Shown here in pieces: positions 44,301-54,893 of a stretch of DNA of 64,000 nt; the stretch's first letter is position 1; the number at the start of each line of letters is the position of its first letter. The DNA lies in the NCBI GenBank assembly GCA_038049695.1, contig CP142458.1:46033001-46097000 (forward strand), in the 5' to 3' direction. The stretch comes from Cinnamomum chago (taxonomy: Eukaryota; Streptophyta; Magnoliopsida; Laurales; Lauraceae). Under the pieces are notes generated by a model. That model worked only from the letters and a program-made list of their open reading frames with translations, did not search any database and had not been told where the DNA came from. The translations under genes were made by a program, and so were the position numbers.

Positions 44301-45306
44301 AGTTGCATTTTTAGTCCTATATGTGGATGACATATTACTCATTGGAAATGATGTTGGCATCTTGTCATCTACTAACGTTTGGTTATCATCTCAATTTCAG
44401 ATGAAGGATTTGGGTGAGGCGAGCTATGTCTTAGGGATCAAGCTTTTGCGAGATCGCAAGAACAAGATGTTATCCTTATCCCAATCTTCGTATATTGAGA
44501 AGATATTGGTCAAGTATAACATGCATGACTCCAAGAAGAGCTTGCTACCTTCTAGACATGGAGTACCACTATCTCAGAATCAATGTCCGAAGACAACTGA
44601 GGAGATAGAAAGCATGAGGAGAGTACCATATGCATCAGCTGTTGGAAGCCTCATGTATGCAATGTTGTGTACTAGACCAGATATTTGCTTTGCCGTTGGC
44701 ATGGTTAGCAGATATCAATCAAACCCTGGACCTATGCACTGGACAGCTGTTAAGCATATATTCAAGTATCTTCGGAGAACGAAAGATTATATGCTAGTCT
44801 ACCGAGCAGATGATCTAACGCCACTGGCGTATACAGACTCTGATTTCCAGTTGGATGTGGATGGCAGAAAGTCTACCTCGGGATACGTCTTTACTCTATC
44901 AGGAGGGGCTATATCATGGAGAAGTGTCAAGCAAGATTGTACTGCTGATTCTACCATGGAAGCAGAGTATGTGGCGGCATCGGAAGCTGCGAAGGAAGCA
45001 GTATGGCTCAGAAAATTCCTATTGGAATTGGGAGTAGTTCCTGCAGTGCAAAAACCGATTGTCATGTACTGCGATAATACTGGTGCAGTAGCTAACTGCA
45101 AAGAGCCCAGGAATCACAAAAAAGGCAAGCATATTCAGAGAAAGTACCACTTGATCCGGGAATTCGTACAGGATGGAGAAATAGTGGAAGAGCAGATTGC
45201 CTCAGCAAATAACTTAGCTGACCCATTTACTAAGACTCTTACTGAGAAAGTCTTTACTTCACATGTTGAGTCTATGGGAGTTAGGTTAGGTCGTAGTGAT
45301 CTTTAG
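41374..45306 (+). CDS. Copia gag-pol polyprotein, intact (1310 aa)
   Basis: Single open frame encoding the capsid and enzymes of a Ty1/copia element, in copia order. Gag with CCHC knuckle (residues about 251-264, CFKCGLKGHW), protease DSGA (D296), pre-integrase HHCC region (about 434-478), integrase core D497, D560, E596 (35 residues between the last two), reverse transcriptase with QMDVKTAF (D898) and YVDD (983-986), RNase H with YTDSD and AEYVAASEA, ending after ADPFTKTLTEKV. I chose ATG 41374 (MGKDSFSP) because homologous gag proteins start close to LTGPNYVDWK. An upstream in-frame ATG at 41284 would add 30 hydrophobic residues from the leader. All catalytic residues are present. The lineage within copia needs a tree. 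Confidence 0.95.
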   Translation: MGKDSFSPLMSILRENKLTGPNYVDWKRNLNIVLTAEEYKYVLSEPCPTIDDYSTDDQLEAERKWKKANSMAKCYMLASMSNVLQTQHEQMDTASDIMLSLSEMFADRSRPARQAALRTIMNSRMAEGTPVREHMLKMMDCFNEAEILGAEIDAGSQTDMILKTLPGSFNQFKLNFNMSKMDMTLSELMKELQAAEAIMKPKGQLHFSQFSSKLNPKGKKFKKKQGKGKGQKKGNARKKDKGTGEKPKGKCFKCGLKGHWKKDCPKLLGSDKKGISLSYYIETCHVVDSTDSWIVDSGATNHICNSLQGFQIMKKLEKGEFDLRVGNGAKIWAVAVGAVTLHFPHDRILVLNNVIYVPDIRKNLISVSRLIEFNYSVSFHSGVDISRDGNIICSGRMHDNLFYIYPIAPSLHNVQLESSSSLKRKVSSTNDTYLWHLRLGHINLKRIQRLVEDGLLSSLDLEPFPQCESCLMGKMTKRSFSGKGLRSKELLELVHTDVCGPMNKLARGGYEYFITFTDDYSRYGYVYLMRRKSEAFDKFKQFKAEAELQLGKHIKALRSDRGGEYLLGEFKEYLTQHGIVSQLSAPGTPQQNGVAERRNRTLLDMVRSMMSHATLPISFWGYALEAATYILNLVPSKSVPRTPQEMWTGRKPSLKHIHIWGCPAYVLNDKATKLEPRSEMCYFIGYPKGTRGGIFYHPKEQKVLISTHARYLEDDCMMHQELGCKETLEEILSETPATSVPDPEIVENQDIPFNTPEPRRSGRITRPPDRYLGVSFMTDSEDLVEDLTSYNEAVTDIDADMWQQAMKSELDSLYSNQVWELVDAPEGIKPIGCKWIYKRKRGVDGKVETFKARLVAKGYTQKEGIDYEGTFSPVAMLKSIRILLAIACHYDYEIWQMDVKTAFLNGSLDECIHMMQPEGFIAGGQENMVCKLKKSIYGLKQASRAWNIKFNQAVKSFGFDQNIDEPCVYMKGSGNAVAFLVLYVDDILLIGNDVGILSSTNVWLSSQFQMKDLGEASYVLGIKLLRDRKNKMLSLSQSSYIEKILVKYNMHDSKKSLLPSRHGVPLSQNQCPKTTEEIESMRRVPYASAVGSLMYAMLCTRPDICFAVGMVSRYQSNPGPMHWTAVKHIFKYLRRTKDYMLVYRADDLTPLAYTDSDFQLDVDGRKSTSGYVFTLSGGAISWRSVKQDCTADSTMEAEYVAASEAAKEAVWLRKFLLELGVVPAVQKPIVMYCDNTGAVANCKEPRNHKKGKHIQRKYHLIREFVQDGEIVEEQIASANNLADPFTKTLTEKVFTSHVESMGVRLGRSDL

Positions 45307-45308
45307 TG

Positions 45309-45320
45309 CAAGTGGGAGAT
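45309..45320 (+). promoter_or_regulatory. Polypurine tract of copia P
   Basis: CAAGTGGGAGAT directly precedes the 3' LTR and lies just after the gag-pol stop codon (45304-45306). Confidence 0.85.
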
Positions 45321-47336
45321 TGTTGGGATTGGTGTATGCCCTAAAGCCCACTGACTGCACTCACATCTCTGTAACTGGATATTTATTGGTTATTTAATGG
45401 AATGACATCTTTCTCTTTATACTTGTGTATATGTATGGTTGTGTAAGGCCCATTGTTTTCTAGTAAATGACTCAGGTGTGTAGTGGCTACACACAGTAAG
45501 GTCCGAGTCATGGACACTTGAAACAATAAACATGTTCATAACTGAGAGATGGAGTTGGGCACTTCATCTTGGTATAAGTTATAATGAGATACTCTCATGT
45601 ATTCAGGGTGACTTACCTTAGTCGCGGAGGTCTTTCCGGATTTATCTCATTAGTGCATGTGTCATGCATTGAACAGGACCACTTGAAGGTGTGATCTCTA
45701 AAATAGTACTATCACAGAGAGAGATCAACTCACCTCTTGCTACTGAGTGACCAGTGCTCTTAATCTTGAGCATTTGTGGATGAACTGACGAAGTCAAGTT
45801 CTTGTGCTTTAATTCACTATGGGTGAGATCCTGTTCATGGGTCAACAGCTCTGTGTTTTGGGTGCTTGGGCTTGATTAGTTGGGACGTGCAAATGCAATA
45901 TGGAATCTATGCCATTGTGTAATGGAATGATTGTCCCCTTAGAATTATCCGATTAATCATCAGAATCTAAGATCTTAGTATATGGATGTTCCATATGGAT
46001 ATTAAACTTGTGGGTCGCTCCCTGGATCAAGAGAATGATATCCGGATGATGATTAAGTCAAGGGTATGAAGTTCTAAGGTTGAGATGTAATCAAGAAGGT
46101 AGACAGTACATCGGTTAACCTACTTGATTATGGATGTTACATAGAGGGGCATTATGGTCATTGTACTTGGTAGGTCAAAGACAATCGTCTATTTATGATG
46201 AGCTTTATTTGCAATTTAATATTTGTCCCTGGAGTGCAACCATAACTCTCTAGTGGAATGAGTTAGGGTTAAAATGATCTTAATGTTGCTATGGGGTTAG
46301 CATGGACATTTTGGTCATTTTGGGAGCCAAGGGCAAATACGTCTTTTGGTCCCTCTTCTAGCCACTTTCCTATATTGGCATGGTTTCCTAATTTAATTAG
46401 ATGATATGTGGTTGAATTATTTTGTGGAAGAATAATTTTGAGTTTAAATTCTAATAGGCTCTTGATGGCATACATGAATTTAACTCTAGCTAAATTATTG
46501 ACTAGTGGGCCATGGTGTGTTTAGCTATCTTGTGGGCCAGCCATAAGTGGAGCCCTTTGTGTGAGGTTTCCAAGTTTGATTAGGTATCTTTACTTGGAAG
46601 GAAAGACTCCTCTTTGGGTAAGAATTCCATTGATTAAAGGTTACTAATTTTAGTGTCTTTAATTAGTAAGTATTGCACAACTAAAGGGGAAGGTTGCTAT
46701 TCTTTTTAGGGATTGACATTCCTATTGGAATTAGGATTCCCAAAGAGGAATCTAATCATTATAAGCATATGGGAGTCTCCTTTGGGCGTGCAACACACAC
46801 AAGAAGAGATCAAGGGGCTGGAATTCTACCCTAGGGCTTGGAACTAGTAAGAACTCCATTGGCCGCCCAAGACAAGAAGCAAACACACACACACGCCCAG
46901 CCCATTGCTGCCCTCTTCTTCTTCATAGGAGAGGAGATCAGGTCTTTGGGTTGTTTCCACAAAGAGAAGTTCAGAAAACCCTTCTTAGGATTCCATAGTT
47001 TGATCCCACCATCAACACCAATCAGATTGGGAAGTGGAATAGAAGAGAAGACCAAAGGAGAAGCTACTGCAGAAAATTCCTGCAACTAGCATTGCTTACT
47101 GCTGGCTGATATCAGACCTTTGGAGCATTCTTTTCAAAGACTTGAGACCTTCAAATCAGCAAGGTATTAGTCCTCTAACATCTCCTTACTTTATACACAT
47201 GTTGATCATGGTTTCATGGAGTTTTTTATGCATGATTCATGGCTGGAAAATCAGATTAGTTTCAAGTTTTTAAAACAAGATCAGCCATGGACGTCTACTT
47301 GTATCTGATTTCAGATCTTTAATGCATATTCTTTCA
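45321..47336 (+). repeat. 3' LTR of copia P
   Basis: 2016 bases, near identical to 37532-39547. Confidence 0.93.
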
Positions 47337-47525
47337 ATGGTATCAGAGCCACTCCATGATTAATCATGATCCCATGTTGTGTGGTTTTCATTCCTAGATT
47401 AATTAAGGGCATGGTGGCGCCCTTTAGGTTGTTGTTTACTGCATTAGTAGTGTGCAGAAATTTTTCTAGGCTGCTGGAAACAATTTCAGATTGCTGTTTA
47501 CTGCATTAGTAGTGTGCAGAAATTT
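47337..47525 (+). mobile_element. Forward copia internal fragment after the 3' LTR
   Basis: Matches 39548-39736: primer site, CATGGTGGCGCCC text and one and a half 62-base repeats. It then stops and flips into reverse internal sequence at about 47526. A primer site downstream of a 3' LTR means the LTR is also the 5' LTR of a second, truncated unit. Confidence 0.9.
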
Positions 47526-48343
47526 TCCAATTAGGAATCCTTATCCAACTAGGAATCCTTTTCCAATTAGGAATCCTTATCCAACTAGGAATCCTAATCC
47601 AACTAGGATACTTGATTAAGAGTCCTTTTCGCACTAGGAAACCTTCGTTGCCTCCACCACCATGGGACCCGGTTTGTTGCAACCTTCCTCGCTTGAAACT
47701 TTCCTTTTCTTGCTTGTTACAATAAATTAAATTTATACAAGCAAACCCATGAAAAACAAAAACCCAAAATTACATTGGAGATACCTATGCTTTTCAAGAA
47801 AGCTTACATCAAGACTAGTTAAAATATAAACAAGGAAAAAATTACAACTTCCTATGATTGCTAACCGCGCAATCGTACACTTTCCAACTAATTAAAAACA
47901 TCCAAATCCACACACATACATGCGAACCATCAAGGATGCAATTATATGGCTGCAAACAAAGAGATTAGTGCATTCAAAGTGCTATGTACAGCACTATTCA
48001 TCATTCTGAAATTATTCCAGCAGTCTTTAGTGCATTCATAGTGCATTGGACAGCACTATACAACTTCTGAAATTGTTCCAGCAGCCTGGAAAAAAATTTC
48101 TGCACACTACTAGTGCAGTAAACAGCAATCTGAAATTGTTCCAGCAGCCTAGAAAAATTTCTGCACACTACTAATGCAGTAAACAACAATCTGAAATTGT
48201 TTCCAGCAGCCTAGAAAAATTTCTGCACACTACTAATGCAGTAAACAACAACCTAAAGGGCGCCACCATGCCCTTAATTAGTCTAGGAATGAAAACCACA
48301 CAACATGGGATCATGATTAATCATGGAGTGGCTCTGATACCAT
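47526..48343 (-). mobile_element. Copia copy M leader region, reverse orientation
   Basis: Reverse-oriented leader of the copia family, with the primer site (GCTCTGATACCA) at 48331-48342 next to the LTR at 48344. It holds the 62-base repeats and, near the inversion point, five 18-base units (CCAACTAGGAATCC type, 47528-47610). About 1.26 kb of leader and gag start is missing between here and the rest of copy M at 37531. Confidence 0.88.
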
Positions 48344-50361
48344 TGAAAGAAAATGCATTACTGATCTGAACTCATACTCAAGAGGACGTCCATGGCTGAT
48401 TTTGATTTTCAAGTTTTAAAAAACTAGAATTCAGATCTGATTCCAGCCATGAAAGCATGCATATAACTCCAAGAAATCATTATCAACATGTGTCTAAATA
48501 AAGGAGATGATAGAGGACTATTACCTTGATGATATGAGTGCCTCAAAACTCTGAAAAGAAAGACTTCAAAGGTCTGAAAACAGCCTGCAATCAGCAATGT
48601 ATGTTGTAGGAATTTGTTGCAGAATTTTTCTCTCCTTTGATCTTCTCTCCTATTCCACTTCCCAATCTAATTGGTCTTGATGGTGGGATCAAACTATGGA
48701 ATCCTAAGAAGGGTTTTCTGAACTACTCTTTGTAGAAATAACCCAAGACCTGATCTCCTCTCCTATGAAGAAGAAGAGGGCAGCAATGGGCTGGGCGTGT
48801 GTATGCTTTCACTTGTCTTGGGCGGCCAATGGAGTTCTTACTAGTCCCAAGCCCTAGGGTAGAATTCCAGCCACTTGTAATCCTTGTGTTGCACGCCCAA
48901 GGGGACTCCCTTATATTTATAATGATTAGATTCCTCTTTGGGAATCCTAATTCCAATAGGAATGTCAATCCCTAAAAAGAGTAGCAACCTTCCCCTTTAG
49001 TTGTGCAACACTTACTAATTAAAGACACTAAAAATAGTAACCTTTAATTATAGGAATTCTTACCCAAAGAGGAGTCTTACTTTCCAAGTAAAGATACCTA
49101 ATCAAACTTGGAAACCTCACACAAGGGGCTCCACTTATGGCTGGCCCACAAGATAGCTAAACACACCATGGCCCACTAGTCAATAATTTAGCTAGAGTTA
49201 AATTCATGTATGCCATCAAGGGCCTATTAGAATTTAAACTCAAAATTATTCTTCCACAAAATAATTCAACCACATATCATCTAATTAAATTAGGAAACCA
49301 TGCCAATATAGGAAAGTGGCTAGAAGAGGGACCAAAAGACATATTTGCCCTTGGCACCCAAAATGACCAAAATGTCCATGCTAACCCCATAGCAACATTA
49401 AGATCATTTTAACCCTAACTCATTCCACTAGAGAGTTATGGTTGCACTCCAGGGACAAATATTAAATTGCAGATAAAGCTCATCATAAATAGACGATTGT
49501 CTTTGACCTACCAAGTACAATGACCATAATGCCCCTCTATGTAACATCCATAATCAAGTAGGTTAACCGATGTACTATCTTACCTTCTTGATTACATCTC
49601 AACCTTAGAACTTCGTACCCTTGACTTAATCATTATCCGGATATCATTCTCTTGTTCCAGGGAGCGACCCACAAGTTCAATATCCATATGGAACATCCAT
49701 ATACTAAGATCTTAGATTCTGATGATTAATCGGATAATTCTAAGGGGACGATCATTCCATCACATGATGGCATAGATTCCATATTTCATTTGCACGTCCC
49801 AACTAATCAAGCCCGAGCACCCAAAACACAGAGCTGTTGACCCATGAACAGGATCTCACCCATAGTGAATTAAAGAACAAGAACTTGACTTCGTCAGTTC
49901 ATCCACAAATGCTCAAGATTAAGAGCACTGGTCACTCAGTAGCAAGAGGTGAGTTGATCTCTCTCTGTGATAGTACTATTTTAGAGATCACACCTTCAAG
50001 TGGTCCTGTTCAATGCATGACACATGCACTAATGAGATAAATCCGGAAAGACCTCCGTGACTAAGGTAAGTCACCCTGAATACAGGAGAGTATCTCATTA
50101 TAACTTATACCAAGATGAAGTGCCCAACTCCATCTTTCAGTTATGAACATGTTTATTATTTCAAGTGTCCATGACTCAGACCTTACTGTGTGTAGCCACT
50201 ACACACCTGAGTCATTTACCAGAAAACAATGGGCCTTACACAACCATACATATACACAAGTATTAAGAGAAAGATGTCATTCCAATAAATAACCAATAAA
50301 TATCCAGTTACAGAGATGTGAGTGCAGTCAGTGGGCTTTAGGGCATACATCAATCCCAACA
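48344..50361 (-). mobile_element. 5' LTR of copia copy M, reverse orientation
   Basis: 2018 bases, nearly identical to the solo LTR at 27759-29776. Its outer end is followed by CATTT (50362-50366) and the same flank as at 29777, so both LTRs descend from one insertion event copied by a segmental duplication. Confidence 0.93.
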
Positions 50362-50592
50362 CATTTCGGGGTCCTTATATACTTTGGGGTTTTCGAAACT
50401 TCAAATGAATCTTCGTAATACGGTCTCTTTCTCAAACAGCTCCATGCGCATCTCCAGGTGAACAATCCCCATCATTCTCTAAAAGGGTTCACACATGATT
50501 GGGACAAAAATCCTATTCATTTCTCTCCATTTCCATGTTTCTGGGTAATTTTTGTCACATGGCGGTTAGCCGCCGTTGGGTTAGGCGGCTAG
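50362..50592. other. Unassigned flank, duplicate of 29777-30007
   Basis: No gene seen. Begins with the CATTT target duplication. Confidence 0.5.
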
Positions 50593-51438
50593 TGAAAGTC
50601 CTGGATTTGAACCCTAGAGAGGGGGGGGGGTTGAATAGGGTGAGCTTCAATTATGATCAATTTTATCCAATTTTAACTTCTTTAAATTAAACTAGTCACA
50701 AGTGGCGATTAAGTAAATAAATGTGGAAGCTTACACAAACAATCACCACAAAGCATGCACCATCACACAAGAATTTATAGTGGTTCGGCCTCAATGCCTA
50801 CATCCACTACCGGCTTGTGATCCAACACCCCACCGGATTTTCACTATTTATGCTTTTCAATAGGCTAAGCAATAACCTTTACAATGATGTTTTTCAAGGC
50901 TCAACATCAACCTATTACACTATGCTTTTCTTTACGCTAAGCAATAACCTCTTCAACTAAAAGGTTGGTTATCTCTCTAAGTAGTGTCTAAAATACACTT
51001 GATGGAGATAAAATTTATAGCCCATTACAATGCCTCTTAATTAGGCGGATATGAAAGTGAAAATCTACTTCACACACACACACACACTATGAATGCAAAG
51101 ATGAATGCACAATGTGTATGTATGATGTCCTCAATCAATTTGAAAATGAATGTTCATAAATGTATGCCTAAGGCTTTTGAAAGTTTTAGCTCATAAAGAC
51201 ATTTATGATTGAGGAAAGAATGCTAATCACATGTTAAAAATAACTTGTAAAAGATATACATACGTATTCCAAACAAGTTGTGAAAATCTAAGAACTAAAC
51301 ATGTGATGCATAGGGATGTCAATCAAACTAACAATGTAGCTCAATATGTGTATGCAATAAGCATAAAACATAAAAATAGATTTGATTGAAAATAGGGGAC
51401 AAATCATATGTAATTATAAAATCAACTTGAAAATGATA
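50593..51438 (-). mobile_element. Truncated TGTTAGG-family LTR fused to PMD-like copy C
   Basis: Same truncated LTR and same fusion point as 30008-30859, with a shorter G run near 50620. Confidence 0.85.
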
Positions 51439-51467
51439 ATTGATCTTTTCTTTTCCATCCTTTGCAG

Positions 51468-52992
51468 GTAGTTCCTCCAGGACGAACATAAGAGCCTGTT
51501 ACTGATGCACCTCGCCGGTCTGCCAGGTCTCCTAATGCAGTCGTACAACAAGCCTGGGAGAAGGTCTAGTTTGTGGAGAGAAACTTGGAAGAGTGTGACT
51601 CCCTCAACCGTGATGAGATGAGACAGTGATTGATCGCTCTCAAGGATGAGGAGTTTTATAAGATTATGGTAAGCAGTCGTCCTTGGGTCATGGAAGATCA
51701 GAGCATCGTGCCCAAGCCTACCTTTTTCTTTAGTGACGCAGTCCCTGGTGACTTGACATACCAAATGAGATGTTTTCAGTTCTCTTTCATGGCAGATGGT
51801 AACGAGAGAACTATTTCTACCCGGTCGACTTTTGATCGCACTATCTCGATCATGAGCCTTTCTCCCACATGCCCCAAAAGGAAAGATCCTCCGAGCTGGG
51901 TGAAGAGAACTAATGTGATCAAGACCGGAGTTTTTGTTGGCGGCTCTTCCAGATATGCAGAGAAGTCGCTTGTTCGCATGGACATGTGGATGCTAACTAG
52001 CGGTTACCAAGGTTCTGATCATCCATCAGTCGATTTGAGACCGGTGGGCCTTGGCATTTTCTGGGGTGACGACAGCAATTGTGTGAAGCCTTTTCGACTT
52101 TGTGGCCGTTTCAGCGCTGACTCAAGCTCGAAGTCATGGACTGATCACATCCTGCAAGTTAGAGGGGCCATTATGAAGGAGGCAGAGATCTTCGACGCAG
52201 TTCGTGCTCTTCGGCAAACCATGGTTTTCTCCGATGAAGCCTTCATGGCCATGTTGGAGTCATTCCTTCCACAAACCAACACCTTCATTGTCACGAATGG
52301 TGAGATTGGTTTTTCTTTGAAGGAATTGAGTGCCATCACTGGGCTGCCTGTCCTCGACAAACTTTATGAGGAGTTCATGCCGATTGACAGTGTCCTTGAG
52401 GAGCAGTCTGAGGAGTTTAGGCTTTTGTACTTTCAACTTGTCACCTTCAACGATTTTTTAAAGGAGAAGGACGGCTCGAAAGTCAGGTTTAGCAATTGGA
52501 GGAGTTTTGGCTCTTTGTTCCGCAACTTCTTTGATAGCAGAGAGTCTTCTGATAACACGACCCGGGAAGCTAGAGCTAAGACTCCAGGTCCGAAGAAGAC
52601 TTCTGTCATGTGAGAAGACTTGAAGGACTTTTTCATGAGCACAGGTGCCATTTATTCTGACATTACGTTGCGGAGGGATCTCGCTGTTTACCTCACTTAC
52701 TGGCTGAGTGAGGCTGTTTATGCTGGAGGAGATGGAACGTACATCAGGCTGCAATGTATTTTTCCGGCTTGTCAAATGGCATTCGGAGAGCGGCTTGCTT
52801 TGGTGCCTGCCCTTTACTCCTATTTGTGTACCGAACTGCAGGATGCTGCTTTCCTGGTTCGGCTTGAGCTCCCTATGAGCAGGGTATTCTCAGCCCATAT
52901 TTTTTATTCGTGGTATGTATACCACTGTCCCGGCTACCATCAGTTGGGTGCTGCACAGGATGATGATCCTTTTATGATTCGGTTGGCTAGAG
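51468..52992 (+). pseudogene. PMD-like gene copy C, 5' half (broken)
   Basis: It follows the splice acceptor ending at 51467. Promoter and first exon are lost. An early frameshift (5 bases fewer than copy A), TAG near 51566 and TGA near 51627 block the start. The core is then open for 327 codons (51630-52613), with GEIGFSLKELSAITGLP at about residues 222-238, the best-preserved PMD-like segment in the window. The TGA at 52611-52613, common to all copies, ends it, and a further 380 bases stay open up to the LTR at 52993. Confidence 0.7.
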
Positions 52993-54384
52993 TGTTAGGG
53001 ATTTTGTGTATTGCAATTTGATGGATGCATTATCATATTAGCATCATTTGAATTTTCACACATGCATTGTTTTAGAAAAACTTGAAATCTTGATTTATAC
53101 ATGCATTGTTTTTAAGACTTGTAGAAATCTTGATTTATGCATGTTTTGTTTTTTAAACTTGGATGCAATTAGATTTGAAAAGAATTTTTATAAATCAAGC
53201 TAGCCTATGTTTTAAATCTTTCAAATCAATTTAGGGTTTTTATGTTTTCATGGTTTTAATCCTCTTAGTTTGATTTAAACCATGTTTCCAAGCTTGATTC
53301 AGTGGCCCAAAAGTTTCCTTCAAGAAATACTTTGAAATATGAATTTTAAGGGAATTTGGTCCCTGGGACCGGGTCGACCTACAGTGTGCTCGGTCGATCG
53401 GGTAAAGAGCCGTTGGGCTTCTTTTCAAACGGTCAGTTTTATGACCGTTGAAGGCCAGGTCGACCCGGGAAAGGCCAAGTCGACCGGGGAAGAGCCGTTG
53501 GGCACTTTTTGGCTATAAATACTAGTTCATTCCTTTGCCAAAAGTTAGCAATTTTTAGGCCCTCCTTGAGATGTTTTGAGGCCAATCAAAGGGGAATGAA
53601 CTAAGGGATGTAAGGGGTCATTTGGAAAGTTAAAGCTTGGTTCCATTGAGTTAAATCACTAAGTAAGCTTTACTTTCCTTAACCATATGTTGTCATGCTT
53701 TGCTTTATTATTGGTAAATCTTTTCTAGCATGATAAACTATGTTTTGTTGTGTCCTTAACATGTATATGTTTTGAATTGATTTATTGTTTTGGATGCATC
53801 ACCTTGATTGAATCCAAGTAGTACTTAAATTGGTATATCTAAGTAAATCATGTTAATGAAAATATTTTTGAAATTATATGTAACATGATTCCTATACTTG
53901 GTTGAATCTATGGTTGTTGTTTTTCATCATAAGAAAATCTCTTTCAAATCTATCTTATGTTTTGGATTCAACAACTTCACAAATCATATGTACTTTTGTT
54001 TTAAAGTTTCCCTACTTGCCTTGCCTTGATAGGTATATCATTTTCAAGTTGAATTTATAATTACATATGATTTGTCCCCTAATTTCAATCAAATCTATTT
54101 TTATGTTTTATGCTTGTAGCATACACATATTGAGCTACATTGTTAATTTGATAGACATCCCTATGCATCACATGTTTTGTTCTTAGAATGTCACAACTTG
54201 TTTAGAATACATATGTGTATCTTTTACAAGTTATTTTTAACATGTGATTAGCATTATTTCCTCAATCATAACTGTTTTTATGAGCTAAAACTTTTAAAAA
54301 CCTTTGGCATACATTTATGAGCTTTCATTTTCAAATTGATTGAGGACATCATACATACACATTGTGCATTCATCTTTGTATTCA

Positions 54385-54422
<38 letters not shown>

Positions 54423-54888
54423 TAGATTTTTCATTTTCATATTCACCTAATTAAGAGGCATTGTATTGAGCTGTAGATTGTATCTCCATCAAGTGTATTC
54501 TAGACACTACTTAGAGAGATAACCAACCTTTTGGTTGTAGAGGTTATTGCTTAGCCTAAGAAAAGCATAGTGTAAAGGTTATTCCTTAGCCTTGAAAAGC
54601 ATATTGTAAAGGTTATTGCTTAGCCTATTGAAAAGCATAAATAGTGGAAATCCGGTGGGGTGTTGGATCACAAGCCGGTAGTGGATGTAGGCATTGAGGC
54701 CGAACCACTATAAATCCTTGTGTGATGGTGCATGCTTTGTGGTGATTGTTTTTGTAAGCTTTCGTATTTATTTACTTAATCACCTCTTGTGACTAGTTTA
54801 ATTTAAAAAAGTTAAAATTGGTTAAAATTGGTCATAATTGAAGCTCACCCCATTCACCCCCCTCTAGGGTTCGGATCACAGACTTTCA
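52993..54888 (+). mobile_element. Solo LTR (TGTTAGGG subfamily) inside PMD-like copy C
   Basis: 1896 bases with a perfect TAGAG duplication (52988-52992, 54889-54893). Includes a (GT)n tract near 54386-54419, longer than in copies A and B, and an extra GGTCGACC unit near 53458-53485. TATAAATA near 53513. Confidence 0.93.
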
Positions 54889-54893
54889 TAGAG

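Larger units (their letters stand above)
37532..47336 (+). mobile_element. Ty1/copia element P, apparently autonomous
   Basis: LTR 37532-39547, primer site 39549-39560, long leader, one open gag-pol frame 41374-45306, polypurine tract 45309-45320, LTR 45321-47336. Both LTRs are 2016 bases and I noticed only one difference (37620 versus 45409), so the element is very young. There is no target duplication. The left neighbour is copy M gag in reverse, and the right neighbour is another primer site and 189 bases of forward internal sequence. It therefore did not arrive by simple integration, or its borders were later rearranged. Confidence 0.93.
48344..54639. repeat. Segmental duplication, right copy (partner 27759-33953)
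   Basis: Direct repeat of the left copy. Here the copia LTR still adjoins internal sequence and the TGTTAGGG LTR is complete, so this copy looks closer to the ancestral arrangement. Confidence 0.92.

Noticed and set aside
37532-50361. Simple nested insertion of copia P into copia M
   Set aside because: No target duplication, 1.26 kb of M missing and extra forward internal sequence after the 3' LTR. A plain insertion does not fit without further rearrangement.
51630-52613. 327-codon frame as an intact PMD gene
   Set aside because: The promoter and first exon are missing, upstream frameshift and stops separate it from the N-terminus, and an in-frame TGA shared by all copies plus an LTR cut off the C-terminal half.
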